A stretch of DNA of 64,000 nucleotides from Clostridia bacterium. Lineage in GTDB: Bacteria > Bacillota > Clostridia > Lachnospirales > Lachnospiraceae. The stretch lies in contig CAJTHL010000015.1 of the NCBI GenBank assembly GCA_910576205.1, positions 34,843 through 98,842 of the forward strand. The letters run 5' to 3'. Numbering within the stretch: position 1 is the first letter of the stretch; each line of letters opens with the position of its first letter. Under the pieces are notes generated by a model. That model made no database searches. It saw only the letters and a list, made by a program, of their open reading frames with translations, and was not told the origin of the DNA. Below, one piece after another: positions 23,715 through 32,082 of this stretch. Made by a program: the position numbers and the translations under genes.

Positions 23715-23736
23715 CTCGGGACATTTTGTCTCGAAG
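23715..23736. repeat. Dispersed palindrome, diverged copy 1
   Basis: CTCGGGACATTTTGTCTCGAAG region upstream of the recombinase (arms GGGACA/TGTCTC). Confidence 0.7.
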
Positions 23737-23758
23737 TGGGAGCAGGCCGCAACAGCAG

Positions 23759-24025
23759 TCACAGCCCGCTCTTTTGCCGGATAAGAAAGGCGGTCAGCGT
23801 CTCCTGCAGGGAGGGGCCGCCCTCGGCAAACTCGATTTTCACGCCCACGCCGCCCACGCTAAAGCAGTACGGATTGACGGCCCGTTTCACGAACCTGGCC
23901 AGCCGCTCCTCCCGGGGGAGGGTGCGGTCAAAGGCCATACCGCTCACGTCAGCCAGCGCATCCGCGCTCACCGCGCCGATGTCCACGCTTTTCATTTGTT
24001 CCAGCTCTTGTGTGGTCAGTTTCAC
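23759..24025 (-). CDS. Small ICE protein, DUF6870-like
   Basis: 88 residues from GTG 24025, with AAAGGAGGT 6 bases upstream; the longer frame to 24289 lacks a start signal. The segment FVKRAVNPYCFSVGGVGVKI near the C-terminus and the N-terminal LTTQELEQMKSVDI recall a small family found beside ICE recombinases (DUF6870, from memory). No function is known. It lies between the sigma-like gene and the recombinase. Confidence 0.65.
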   Translation of the reverse strand: MKLTTQELEQMKSVDIGAVSADALADVSGMAFDRTLPREERLARFVKRAVNPYCFSVGGVGVKIEFAEGGPSLQETLTAFLIRQKSGL

Positions 24026-24452
24026 GGCAAAACCTCCTTTGCGTTTTTGGTTGGTGGGGAAACGCGAAAAGGCAGCACTCCGAAAAGTGCCGCCCTTTAG
24101 CCTGTCCTCACCTTGGGACAATTTGTCTCGAACTTGTTTGAAATGGGGAGCGCCAGGCCCGTATGTTTGGCCCGTCAAAAGACAGCGAGTAGCGGCCCGG
24201 CGTTCCCTTGTTTTGTGCGGCGGCCCCAAGCGGCAAGCGGCCAGTTTGTCCCTCGCGGATCGTGGCCGTGGGGCTGGCAGGTTCCCCACTCGCGGCGGTG
24301 GTGTTGGTCGCTCGTCCTCCCGTGGGAGAAGTCACAGCGCACCCGCCGCCCGGCTCCCCGCGTTCACCCGGGGCCGCCCGCTATTCAGTTGTAGAGAAGA
24401 AAAATCTTCCTCTCATATACCACCAGAAAAGCGGAGCAAATGGAGGGGGCAA
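24026..24452. other. Gene-free stretch between DUF6870-like and sigma-like genes
   Basis: GC-rich, with one dispersed palindrome at 24112. Open frames exist on both strands but lack ribosome sites and family resemblance. Nothing else is seen. Confidence 0.5.
24112..24132. repeat. Dispersed palindrome, diverged copy 2
   Basis: TTGGGACAATTTGTCTCGAA, one arm altered (TGTCTC). Confidence 0.65.
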
Positions 24453-24875
24453 TCAAGGATTTTTTTGCAAATATTTTTTCATGCTTTTCAAGCCGCTCAG
24501 AACAGACTCACGGACAGAGCTTTTGTCCACGCCCTCGGCCTGGGCAATCTCCCGGTAGGTCATGCCGAGGATAAAGTGAGCGTCCACCCTCCGGCCCTGG
24601 GTTTCCGGCAAACTGTTCAGCGCGTTCCACAGACGGCAGAACCGCTCCTTGAGCTCCAGAACCTCGTCCGGGGTGAGCTCGTGCAGGCAGGCGGAATACT
24701 CGATGCCGTCATCCGCATCCAAGGAATAGTACGCCTTGTTGTAGCGGACACGCTCGGTATAGGCCGCCTCATAGCGGACGCTGGCCCGGAGCGCCTCGGC
24801 CACATCGTCAGTAACCTCAATATATTCGTCCTGGGTGTACCAGTAATAAAAGTCGCGCAGATTGATGATAGTCAT
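24453..24875 (-). CDS. Sigma-like HTH factor, region C
   Basis: 140 residues from ATG 24875 (ATGGAGG 9 bases upstream, inside a hairpin). The N-terminus has TIINLRDFYYWYTQDEYIEV and an acidic middle. The C-terminal region-4-like HTH is LNSLPETQGRRVDAHFILGM, TYREIAQAEGVDKSSVRESV, then LKSMKKYLQ. It is equivalent in place and leader structure to the genes at 12372 and 20154. It probably activates the recombinase operon. Confidence 0.78.
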   Translation of the reverse strand: MTIINLRDFYYWYTQDEYIEVTDDVAEALRASVRYEAAYTERVRYNKAYYSLDADDGIEYSACLHELTPDEVLELKERFCRLWNALNSLPETQGRRVDAHFILGMTYREIAQAEGVDKSSVRESVLSGLKSMKKYLQKNP

Positions 24876-24883
24876 TGTATGTA

Positions 24884-24930
24884 CCTCCATATCGTTTTTG
24901 TGGTTGGGTTGCCGGGAAACGATATGGAGG
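24884..24930 (-). promoter_or_regulatory. Hairpin burying the ribosome site of the region C sigma-like gene
   Basis: CCTCCATATCGTTT and AAACGATATGGAGG (14 perfect pairs, 19-base loop). The stem contains the GGAGG of the gene starting at 24875. Confidence 0.75.
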
Positions 24931-24967
24931 GCGGCGGGGAGCGACACCCGGGGGAGCCGCCCCGCAC

Positions 24968-24989
24968 CTTGGGACTGTTTGTCCCTAAG
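24968..24989. repeat. Dispersed palindrome, diverged copy 3
   Basis: CTTGGGAC-TGTTT-GTCCCTAAG, within leader block C between the attenuator and the ribosome-site hairpin. Confidence 0.7.
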
Positions 24990-25011
24990 TGGAGCCGACA
25001 AGAAACGACAA

Positions 25012-25040
25012 CGCCCGCGCAGCGTTGTGCTGTGCGGGCG
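25012..25040 (-). terminator. Leader block C, attenuator terminator
   Basis: On the - strand CGCCCGC-A-CAGC pairs with GCTG-C-GCGGGCG, followed by TTGTCGTTTC. It stands between the leader peptide and the sigma-like gene as in regions A and B. Confidence 0.7.
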
Positions 25041-25110
25041 CATGAAATGACGCGGTTCTTTATGTACTTACAAATTTCGCGTTGCTGGCCGGAGTAATCC
25101 GGTGGGAGTG

Positions 25111-25158
25111 CTATGCTTTTTTTGACGAGTTAGGTGGAACAGAAATTAAAAAAGACAT
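25111..25158 (-). CDS. Leader peptide ending Ser-Lys-Lys-Ala, region C
   Basis: 15 residues, MSFLISVPPNSSKKA, with GGGAGG 7 bases upstream of the ATG. The coding end CGTCAAAAAAAGCA then stop matches the leaders at 12097 and 19908. Confidence 0.65.
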   Translation of the reverse strand: MSFLISVPPNSSKKA

Positions 25159-25185
25159 AGCGATACCTCCCGAATACCGCCATAT

Positions 25186-25234
25186 CTACATGAAAATAAA
25201 AGAGCGGCGGCCTTGATTTCTCAAAGCCACCGCG
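25186..25234 (-). terminator. Leader block C, hairpin 2
   Basis: On the - strand GCGGTGGC-TTTGA pairs with TCAA-GGCCGCCGC, followed by TCTTTTATTTTC. Confidence 0.78.
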
Positions 25235-25261
25235 TGCTGGGGCGTGACAATGCTCTACTGT

Positions 25262-25289
25262 ACGACGGCTTTTTTTCTTTTGCCGTCGT
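25262..25289 (-). terminator. Leader block C, hairpin 1 (end of cargo)
   Basis: ACGACGGC / GCCGTCGT with an A-rich loop on the - strand, 12 bases after the lipoprotein stop. Its GACGGC-A-rich-GCCGTC core is nearly identical to that at 11924. Confidence 0.75.
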
Positions 25290-25300
25290 GCGGCAGTTCT

Positions 25301-26194
25301 TTAGCCTTGTATTACAACGCACTCGCCGGAGCTGGTCTGTGCCTCTTTGCTTGACTGTGTGTGTTCGTTAAACTCCGCTTGGCTGAATTTCTCAATGCCG
25401 GTCAGCGTTCCATTCCCGGAGGTGTCGGGGCGGGCAAAGTCACGGACTGTATAAATGTCGATGGTTCCGTCTGCGCTCCCCAAAGTGCGGATTGCCCCTT
25501 TGAATTTCCCGCTGGTCAACTCCTCACCATTGGAGGTCAGCACATCCCGGAAAAACCGAACCTTTTCACCATTGAAATACCACTGATTTTCTTTGACGTT
25601 ATAGGTAACGCCAAACGCCTGATATTCCTTTGCCATGTCCTCCAATTCTTTCGCAGAAAGAGGATCGCCCGATATGGCAGTAATGGGGCCAGGATTTTTG
25701 ATTGCTTCAACATCACGGGCGGCAAATTCCGCTGTCGAAAACTCTTTCACACCAGTCAGTTTTCCGCTGGGGTCAAAAGAGCCATCATCAGCCCGGATAA
25801 TACTGCTGAAATCACGGACAGCATAAACATCAACCACGCCATTTTCGTTGAAAAAGTCTCTGCCAGCCTGGGAACCGTCCGCTGTGGTATAGTAGTCCTC
25901 AAACCACCGTACCGCTTTCCCATTGTATGTCAGTTCGTTTTTACTGGCATCGTAGGTCAGGCCAAACTGCTCATACGGCTTAAACTGTTCCTCATAGGAA
26001 ACATCACTGTCTGCCCAGCCGTCCTCAGCAGTTGCAGAGAGGGACGGGCCGGACGCATTAGGGGATTGCGGGGAAGTCGTGCCGGTTGTGGAAAGGGTAT
26101 CGCCCTGGGATGCCGCTGCGGTACTGCACCCAGCCAAGCATCCCACAAGCAGCACCCCTCCAAGGGCTAACGCAAGCAGGTTTTTTGTGTTCAT
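25301..26194 (-). CDS. Lipoprotein with two tandem repeat domains
   Basis: 297 residues from ATG 26194. A lipoprotein signal peptide ends LVGCLAGC, so the mature protein begins with a lipidated Cys. After a Ser/Thr/Pro linker come two copies of a module of about 100 residues: YEQFGLTYDASKNELTYNGK...VYAVRDF...LTGVKEFS and YQAFGVTYNVKENQWYFNGE...IYTVRDF...LTGIEKFS. It lies downstream of the kinase gene and just before leader block C, and belongs to the cargo. The family was not recognised; surface binding or sensing is plausible. Confidence 0.75.
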   Translation of the reverse strand: MNTKNLLALALGGVLLVGCLAGCSTAAASQGDTLSTTGTTSPQSPNASGPSLSATAEDGWADSDVSYEEQFKPYEQFGLTYDASKNELTYNGKAVRWFEDYYTTADGSQAGRDFFNENGVVDVYAVRDFSSIIRADDGSFDPSGKLTGVKEFSTAEFAARDVEAIKNPGPITAISGDPLSAKELEDMAKEYQAFGVTYNVKENQWYFNGEKVRFFRDVLTSNGEELTSGKFKGAIRTLGSADGTIDIYTVRDFARPDTSGNGTLTGIEKFSQAEFNEHTQSSKEAQTSSGECVVIQG

Positions 26195-26327
26195 TGAAGA
26201 AACACCATCCTTTCTTTGAGTGTATCTAAAGAATACCATCCTTTTTTGTGATACATTTGGGATTAGTTTGTGATTTATGTGTAGTTGAAAAGCGGCGGGC
26301 TAATTGCCCACCGCTTTCCTGTACCTG

Positions 26328-27746
26328 TTAAATTGTGAAAGAAAACTTCACCCCGGCCTGTGTATTGCAGACCGTACATTCACTTCCGTGCTGGTGTAGT
26401 ATCTCCTGCACGATATACAGCCCTAACCCGCTTCCGCCGGTTTTACGGCTCCTGGATTGCTCCACACGATAAAACGCATCAAATAGTTTGGGTATACTAT
26501 CCTCCGGGATATGTGCGCCTGTGTTTTCAACAGAAAATTCTATCTGTCCATGTTTTGTATAGACGGAGATGCAAATACTGGCTCTCTGTGGAGAATATTT
26601 GATTGCATTTCCTATCAGATTTGTAAACACTTTTTCCATCAACATTTTGTTTCCAGTTATGAGCGCGGATGGTGGAACATCGAGATGTATTTGCAAATCT
26701 TTCCCCGCAATCAAATCTTCGGTTTCGCTTAAATAGGATTTGATGATCTGAATACAATCCAAATGGTCTTTTTTGAAATCTGTCCCCGCAGTTTCCAGCC
26801 GAGAAATTGTTAATATCTCCTGCACCATTGTTTCGAGGGTGTTTGCAATTTCAAGCGATCTTGTCAAATACTTTTCACGATCTTTATATGCCCCAATACC
26901 GAGCAGCATCCCCTCTAACTGGCCTTTAATAATGGTGACGGGTGTTTTCAATTCATGGGACACCGCCGAAAAGAAATTGGTACGGGCCTGCTCCATTTCC
27001 TTTTCATGTTCAATATCGGCTTCGAGTTTCCTATTTGCGTCTTGCAAATCGGACAGAGCGATGGAAAGATTGTGCGATAGTCTGTTCAGGCTTTTTCCCA
27101 GGGTTCCCAATTCGTCAGTTCGTTGTTCATCAACTGTCCAATCCAACTGCAAGTCAGACATTTTTTCGGATATACGGCTGATTTCCAATACGGGCTTTGT
27201 AATCATACGGGAATATAGCCAAGATACGACAAGAGCGGCCACCAAAACAATTAGCAGGATAAGCGGAAAAATACGAATAAAGGATTGTTGTAGTTCCGCA
27301 ATCTGTTCTGCTGCACCATAGACAATGAGCATATATCGGTCATTGCTATCAGCGAATGAAAAGTAATAATTGTTTGACAGAACAGGAACGGTTTCACCAA
27401 AGCTATTGGTTTCCGATTGTGCGATATTAACGCCCCATTCATTGTAAAATTCCACTGTGGGTAGCGGCACTAAATCGCCGTTGCTGTCATATAACTGAAC
27501 AGAATTGATTTCCATATTCGCGATAAACTGATCGAACAAACCGCCGCTATTTGAGAAAGGCACTTGTTCTAATTCAGAAATAAAGTTCTGTGTTCGTTCA
27601 TCTAAAATTGTGTCCAGCTTGTTGGAGTAGGTCTGCGGCATTAACCATGCCAACATTCCGAACACCAGCAACGATATACACAGCAGCATAACCGTAGTGA
27701 TTAGAAATACTTTTACAAATAAACTGCCTTTAATTTTCTTTGTCAA
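26328..27746 (-). CDS. Sensor histidine kinase with extracellular domain
   Basis: 472 residues from TTG 27746, which overlaps the response-regulator end by 17 bases and has GAGGGGTGGGA upstream. Two membrane helices (VFLITTVMLLCISLLVFGML and IFPLILLIVLVAALVVSW) enclose about 130 extracellular residues. HAMP-like linker, H-box AVSHELKTPV (about residue 264), then N box, F box (FDAFYRVEQ) and GSGLGLYIVQ. Overall plan is like VanS-type kinases, but no vancomycin genes are present. The lipoprotein gene downstream may assist signal detection. Confidence 0.9.
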   Translation of the reverse strand: MTKKIKGSLFVKVFLITTVMLLCISLLVFGMLAWLMPQTYSNKLDTILDERTQNFISELEQVPFSNSGGLFDQFIANMEINSVQLYDSNGDLVPLPTVEFYNEWGVNIAQSETNSFGETVPVLSNNYYFSFADSNDRYMLIVYGAAEQIAELQQSFIRIFPLILLIVLVAALVVSWLYSRMITKPVLEISRISEKMSDLQLDWTVDEQRTDELGTLGKSLNRLSHNLSIALSDLQDANRKLEADIEHEKEMEQARTNFFSAVSHELKTPVTIIKGQLEGMLLGIGAYKDREKYLTRSLEIANTLETMVQEILTISRLETAGTDFKKDHLDCIQIIKSYLSETEDLIAGKDLQIHLDVPPSALITGNKMLMEKVFTNLIGNAIKYSPQRASICISVYTKHGQIEFSVENTGAHIPEDSIPKLFDAFYRVEQSRSRKTGGSGLGLYIVQEILHQHGSECTVCNTQAGVKFSFTI

Positions 27747-28401
27747 TTTTATATCCCACCCCTCGGATTGTCTGGATAAATTCAATGCCCAGTTTCTTCC
27801 GCAAGTTCTTGATGTGCGTATCAACTACACGCTCGTCCCCATAAAAGTCATACCGCCACAGTTTGTCCAAAAGGTTTTGCCGGGTCAAAATACGCCCTTG
27901 ATTAGTGAGCAGTTCTTTCAGCACTTCAAATTCTCGCTGTGTCAATTCATAAGCGGCTCCGTCCACGGTGGCCGTATAATTGTCGCAATCCAAAATGAGA
28001 TTTTGGTAGGCAATCGTTTTGTGTTCATCCTCTTGCGGCCCGTTGCTCCGCCGTAGGACGGCGGCAATCTTCCGAATTAAAATCGGCATAGAAAAGGGTT
28101 TTGTGATGTAATCATCAACTTGCAAATCCAGCCCCCGGATTTGTTCTTCCTCTCCGCTCAATGCGGTAAGCATGATGATAGGAACCTGGGACTGTTTTCT
28201 TATAAATTCGCAAACGGCAAACCCATCAATTTTGGGGAGCATTACATCAAGCAACACCAAGTCAAATTGCGAGACAGAAAATACAGAAAGGGCTTCCACA
28301 CCATCGCTGGCTAAAATGATCTCATATCCTACCTCTTGCAGAAAATTCTTCAATAGTTCTTGAATGTCCAAGTCATCCTCGACAACTAAAATCCTTTGCA
28401 T
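27730..28401 (-). CDS. OmpR-family response regulator, region C
   Basis: 223 residues from ATG 28401 with GGAGGTGGC upstream. The receiver domain has VEDD, phospho-Asp in LVLLDVMLPKIDG (about residue 52) and KPF. The winged helix ends TIRGVGYKI. It overlaps its kinase. With the lipoprotein gene it forms the cargo of region C, in the same slot as the region A cargo. Confidence 0.92.
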   Translation of the reverse strand: MQRILVVEDDLDIQELLKNFLQEVGYEIILASDGVEALSVFSVSQFDLVLLDVMLPKIDGFAVCEFIRKQSQVPIIMLTALSGEEEQIRGLDLQVDDYITKPFSMPILIRKIAAVLRRSNGPQEDEHKTIAYQNLILDCDNYTATVDGAAYELTQREFEVLKELLTNQGRILTRQNLLDKLWRYDFYGDERVVDTHIKNLRKKLGIEFIQTIRGVGYKIDKEN

Positions 28402-28596
28402 AATGCCACCTCCGAAAAAAGCATACCATAGAATTTTGTGATTAGTGTGTAGTTTCCAAATTTCCTGCCTATTATACCTCTGCCCGGCGTATTTCACAAT
28501 CTTGCCGAATGAAATAAAATACTACTTAAAAATAAAATTGTGTTTCGTTCTTATGTCTGCCCCCAAAATGTAGAATGATGTAGGGGTGATATAGGA

Positions 28597-28953
28597 ATGT
28601 ACCAGTACGAAGAAAATCTTGATTTTCACGCCTTGGGCCGGGAAATCAAATGTAAGCGGGAAGAAAAAGGCTGGACGCAGGAGTATCTGGCCCAGCTTGT
28701 AGACCGTACCCCGCGCTCCATCATGTATATGGAAAACCGGGGCCAGCATCCCAGCCTAAACATCTTTTTCAAAATTGTCACTCTGCTGGATATTTCCGTG
28801 GATAAATTTTTCTACCCGGACAAGCAAGACGGCGAGAGTGAGCGCCGGAAACGCATTGACCGGATGCTGAACGGAATGGACGAAAAGGAGCTTATCATCA
28901 TAGAGGGAGCCGCAGAGGGTATCAGAAAAGCCAGAGAAACGGAGGGAGCGTAA
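28597..28953 (+). CDS. XRE-family regulator opposing region C
   Basis: 118 residues, HTH at about residues 10-65 (WTQEYLAQLVDRTPRSIMYM then ENRGQHPS), acidic-basic helical tail. Transcribed against its neighbours between the relaxase/oriT and the cargo, exactly like the 118-residue XRE gene at 6172 in region A. It probably represses the conjugation or cargo promoters; its operator was not identified. Confidence 0.85.
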   Translation: MYQYEENLDFHALGREIKCKREEKGWTQEYLAQLVDRTPRSIMYMENRGQHPSLNIFFKIVTLLDISVDKFFYPDKQDGESERRKRIDRMLNGMDEKELIIIEGAAEGIRKARETEGA

Positions 28954-28995
28954 GGAAAAGCGCGGCCTCCGTTTTTCGCGCCATGTATAGGGGAG

Positions 28996-29092
28996 CGCAT
29001 AAACGGCAAGCAATTCGGGTGTGGCCACACTCCGAAATTTTTGCTGGGCCGTGGGCCCGCAAAAATGCTTGTTGGGGAGCCTCCCCAAACCC
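28996..29092 (-). other. Candidate oriT of region C
   Basis: On the - strand: TTGGGG-AGGCT-CCCCAACAAGCA (near 29066-29089), a GGGCC hairpin, GTGTGGCCACAC, and ATTGCTTGCC (29005-29014). The shared boxes CCCCAACAAGCA and ATTGCTTGCC occur in the same order after the region A relaxase. The oriT role is inferred. Confidence 0.5.
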
Positions 29093-29096
29093 GGCT

Positions 29097-29119
29097 CTTT
29101 GGGACAAAATGTCCCAAAG
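29097..29119. repeat. Dispersed palindrome, perfect copy 4
   Basis: CTTTGGGACA-AAA-TGTCCCAAAG in three parts, fully symmetric, between the relaxase stop and the candidate oriT. Confidence 0.85.
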
Positions 29120-29140
29120 AGGTTGGCTGCGTCACCGCCG

Positions 29141-30568
29141 CTATCGCGTCTGTTCCTTATCGTCCCGCCCGTCCGTCAGTCCGAGCAGATAGTCGATGTT
29201 GGCCTTGACAGCCACGGCCTCCCGCATATCCCGCTGGGCCTGCCTATACTCGGCATAGAGGGCCTTTTTCTTATCCGCCAGCTCCCGCCGCTGTTTTTTC
29301 AGCGCGTCCATTTTGGGGAGCTTTTCACCGCCCAGCAATTCATTCATAGCGGCCCGGGCCGCCCGGTAGGTGGCAAGCTCCGCCTCATGCTCGGCAAGGT
29401 ACTTTTTCGAGTACCGGGCCGCCTTGTAGCCGTCAAAAACGAGCCGGGCCTTGGCATAGTCCACCACGGCCCCCATCAGCCCGGAGACTTTGGAGAGGGC
29501 GGCCTCGGTGGTCTGGAGCTCCCCGGCCAGCGTGTGGGCCCGGTCAACCGCCGCCGTGGTCTTTGCCGCCAGCGCGTCATAGTCGGTGAGATTGTTTTCC
29601 TGCAAAAACTGGAGGGCGGCGGCCATCTGCTTTAGGTTGTAGACTTTCGCCCACCGTTCATAAGCCGGGCCCTTGCCCTCGGCCATGCGCTTTTGAATGT
29701 CAATGATAAGCCCCACCTGCCGGGACGGGGGCGGCGCGTTCTTGGGGAGCTCCGGGAGGGGCCGCTCCCCGGCGATCACTGCCCGGATGTCCTCGGGGTC
29801 AAAGCCCGCGCCGAGGGTGGATGCCCGGAGCCGGGTATATTTATCCTGCCCCGGCGCGAGGAACGAAACCACGCCGCCCCGCCCGCGCTTGACGGCAAAA
29901 CCGGACTCTTCCATCAGCCGCAGGAACGCGGCAAAGTCGGCGGGCTTTTTTTCAAGGGCCGCGATGATTGCCAGCCGCACCCGCTGTTGAGCGGAGGGCG
30001 GTTTTTCCCCTACCCACTGGCCATAGTGGAGGAAACGGCCCTTGCTGTGCTGTTTGGGATTTTGTATCACGGACAAATCATGCTCCAGACATACCCGGTC
30101 AGACAGCCGCCGGAGGGCAAAGCTGGAGCCGAGGAAATTATGGAATTTCCGGGAGCAGTCAAAGGCCGTGGAATTAAAATAGATGTGATTGTGAATGTGG
30201 CCCTTGTCGGTATGGGTGCAGACGAAAAACTGGTACTTGCCTTTTGTCCAGCGCATCGCCGTTTCAAAGCCCAGCTTGTTTGCCTCCTCCGCCGTCACCT
30301 CACCGGGCGGGAACGCCTGCCGTATCTGGAAAAACAGAGCCCCGCGCTCCACGGGCCGGGCGGTGGCCGCCTGGTATTCGCTTTTCACCAGCAGAAACTC
30401 GGCGGCGGCTGTGGCCGGGTCGCAAAGGTGGGAGGACACGGCCCCCAGCTTTTGGGGGTTGAGCCCGTAGGCAAACCGCTCCTCCATCGTCTGGACGGCG
30501 CTCAGTCCCGCCGCCTGCTTATAGAGCCGGATGTAGGTCGTGGCCGTGGTAGCACCTCCTCTCGACAT
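29141..30568 (-). CDS. MobA/VirD2-type relaxase (MOBP family), region C
   Basis: 475 residues if started at ATG 30568. The metal motif is HTDKGHIHNH (about residue 122). The same N-terminal relaxase fold and helical C-terminus as the region A protein. The start is odd: the good ribosome site GAGGAGGT lies inside the reading frame at codons 3-5 and points to an ACG codon where the region A gene has ATG. Translation may therefore begin at the upstream ATG 30568, which has no ribosome site, or at ACG. The protein should nick the candidate oriT next to it. Confidence 0.88.
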   Translation of the reverse strand: MSRGGATTATTYIRLYKQAAGLSAVQTMEERFAYGLNPQKLGAVSSHLCDPATAAAEFLLVKSEYQAATARPVERGALFFQIRQAFPPGEVTAEEANKLGFETAMRWTKGKYQFFVCTHTDKGHIHNHIYFNSTAFDCSRKFHNFLGSSFALRRLSDRVCLEHDLSVIQNPKQHSKGRFLHYGQWVGEKPPSAQQRVRLAIIAALEKKPADFAAFLRLMEESGFAVKRGRGGVVSFLAPGQDKYTRLRASTLGAGFDPEDIRAVIAGERPLPELPKNAPPPSRQVGLIIDIQKRMAEGKGPAYERWAKVYNLKQMAAALQFLQENNLTDYDALAAKTTAAVDRAHTLAGELQTTEAALSKVSGLMGAVVDYAKARLVFDGYKAARYSKKYLAEHEAELATYRAARAAMNELLGGEKLPKMDALKKQRRELADKKKALYAEYRQAQRDMREAVAVKANIDYLLGLTDGRDDKEQTR

Positions 30569-30570
30569 GA

Positions 30571-30605
30571 AAAATGACGGAAAGGAAATCACCCTCCGTC
30601 ATTTT
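30571..30605 (-). terminator. Terminator between unknown gene and relaxase
   Basis: AAAATGACGGA / TCCGTCATTTT on either strand. It ends 3 bases before the relaxase ATG and separates the AT-rich upstream gene from the relaxase. Confidence 0.75.
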
Positions 30606-30642
30606 CGTTCATAGTAATTTTATTGAATTTATGATATTGTCT

Positions 30643-31569
30643 TTACATATCGCTTTTTGACTTTCTTCCCAAATAAACGAAATCCATTAAAGATTGAAGT
30701 TTCTCTATTTCTTCCGAAATATTTTGAGCTATACTACTTTTATACTGTTTATAGTGTATGATAGCCTCTTCAAAACTTCTGTACATTTTCCCCGATTCAT
30801 TAATTGATGTTCTGGCATCGCTAATCTTACTATACAGCAAATCATACATGTTACTATATTGATCAAAATTCAAAGTTACAATCGCTTGATATATACCAGG
30901 GGCTATCTCAACACTATGAATCCTATCGTATTTTTCCACTTCACTTTTGGTCGGGTATGGTATGTTTTTAATCGCCTCGCAATTATCTTCCAGCCATTTA
31001 TAAGCAGTTGGCTTGTCATATAGTTTTATTATAGACAAGCACAATCTATCCACTACTTGTATATTGTTTTTATCTTTTTCATACAGGAAACTCCATGTTT
31101 TATATCTAATAATTGGTGGCAAGATTGAAAATTCACGCAGTATTTGAGGGGTGGAATATATGCTTACTTTAATATCTAAAAAATACTTAATAAAAATTAG
31201 AGCATATAAATCTAAAATAGCATCCTCAACGCCCGCTATTTCATCATCAGAAAAATCATCTGTATGTTGAGTATGGGTTCCATCTCTGCCAGGCGGATTG
31301 ATTTTGCCTACTATACTAATTAATTTATCGCTTAATTCATCGCCCAAACTATCCATTCCGCTTTTCACAGCAGGATTATTAGATTGCTTTTTTATTTGCC
31401 CTAACATTAACTGCTTACTGCTGCCAATGTCCAAAATCTTTCTAACCATAACCTCTGCGTGTTTCCTAAGCCCAGCCATTTTTCCCATGTTAGAAATTTC
31501 TATGTATTGAGTATCATGTAATAGATTTCCTATTAGGATTGCATATTCGCTATCATTAAAGTTATCCAT
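30643..31569 (-). CDS. AT-rich gene of unknown function inserted in the mobilization operon
   Basis: 308 residues, no signal peptide or membrane helix. It is strongly AT-rich and rare-codon-like compared with flanking mobC and relaxase, and has its own terminator. The N-terminus (GLRKHAEVMVRKILDIG) resembles the start of DUF4145/HEPN-like proteins, and an R-x6-H string (RDGTHTQH) is present; both are weak hints only. Its placement as a foreign single gene within an ICE operon is what is expected of a defence or exclusion gene. Confidence 0.6.
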   Translation of the reverse strand: MDNFNDSEYAILIGNLLHDTQYIEISNMGKMAGLRKHAEVMVRKILDIGSSKQLMLGQIKKQSNNPAVKSGMDSLGDELSDKLISIVGKINPPGRDGTHTQHTDDFSDDEIAGVEDAILDLYALIFIKYFLDIKVSIYSTPQILREFSILPPIIRYKTWSFLYEKDKNNIQVVDRLCLSIIKLYDKPTAYKWLEDNCEAIKNIPYPTKSEVEKYDRIHSVEIAPGIYQAIVTLNFDQYSNMYDLLYSKISDARTSINESGKMYRSFEEAIIHYKQYKSSIAQNISEEIEKLQSLMDFVYLGRKSKSDM

Positions 31570-31664
31570 AAAATTCCTTCTTTCACATTAAAAATCAACT
31601 CTTACGTTTATATTGTTTACATGACACAAAGTATATCATATCAGTCCGCAATAGTCCATTGGAA

Positions 31665-31687
31665 CTTTGGGACAAAATGTCCCGAAG
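31665..31687. repeat. Dispersed palindrome, copy 5
   Basis: CTTTGGGACA-AAA-TGTCCCGAAG, between mobC and the AT-rich gene. Confidence 0.85.
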
Positions 31688-31729
31688 TACGAAAAGCCGG
31701 GGAGCGGCACAGCACCGCTCCCCAGCAAA

Positions 31730-32080
31730 TCACAGCTCCACCAGCGCGGAAAGCTGTTTCAGCAAATCAGACAAAGGCCCCCACAAAGCGGAGTAGTCCC
31801 GTTGCAGGGCCGATATTTCCTCGGGGTAAATCCCCCCGTAGGTGTTGGCATGGATAGCCACTTGATTGAGATTGTTTGAGCATCGCCGCTGGAGGGACAC
31901 CAGCTCTCGGACGGGGGCAAGGTCAATCTGGAGCACATAGCCGCAGAGGGCCATCCGGCGCATATAGGCCCCCATGTTGCGGATGCCCGCCTGGGCCATG
32001 CGTTCCCGGATAAGCGCCTGCTCTTCCTCGGACACCATCACATGAAGATGGATGGGGCGGCGGCGCTTTTTTCCGGCCAT
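31730..32080 (-). CDS. mobC: MobC-type relaxosome protein, region C
   Basis: 116 residues from ATG 32080. Basic start MAGKKRRRPIHLHVMVSEEE is followed by the MobC signature RCSNNLNQVAIHANTYGG. Equivalent to the gene at 3610. It starts 2 bases before the stop of the upstream gene and is now separated from its relaxase by about 1.2 kb of AT-rich DNA. Confidence 0.87.
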   Translation of the reverse strand: MAGKKRRRPIHLHVMVSEEEQALIRERMAQAGIRNMGAYMRRMALCGYVLQIDLAPVRELVSLQRRCSNNLNQVAIHANTYGGIYPEEISALQRDYSALWGPLSDLLKQLSALVEL

Positions 32081-32082
32081 GC

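Noticed and set aside
23736..25097. 453-codon + strand frame
   Set aside because: Runs across three - strand genes and a palindrome-rich spacer; no start signal; shadow of GC-rich DNA.
26328..28401. vanRS vancomycin regulator
   Set aside because: Kinase/regulator layout is similar, but no vanH, vanA/B or vanX genes are present; the cargo is a lipoprotein.
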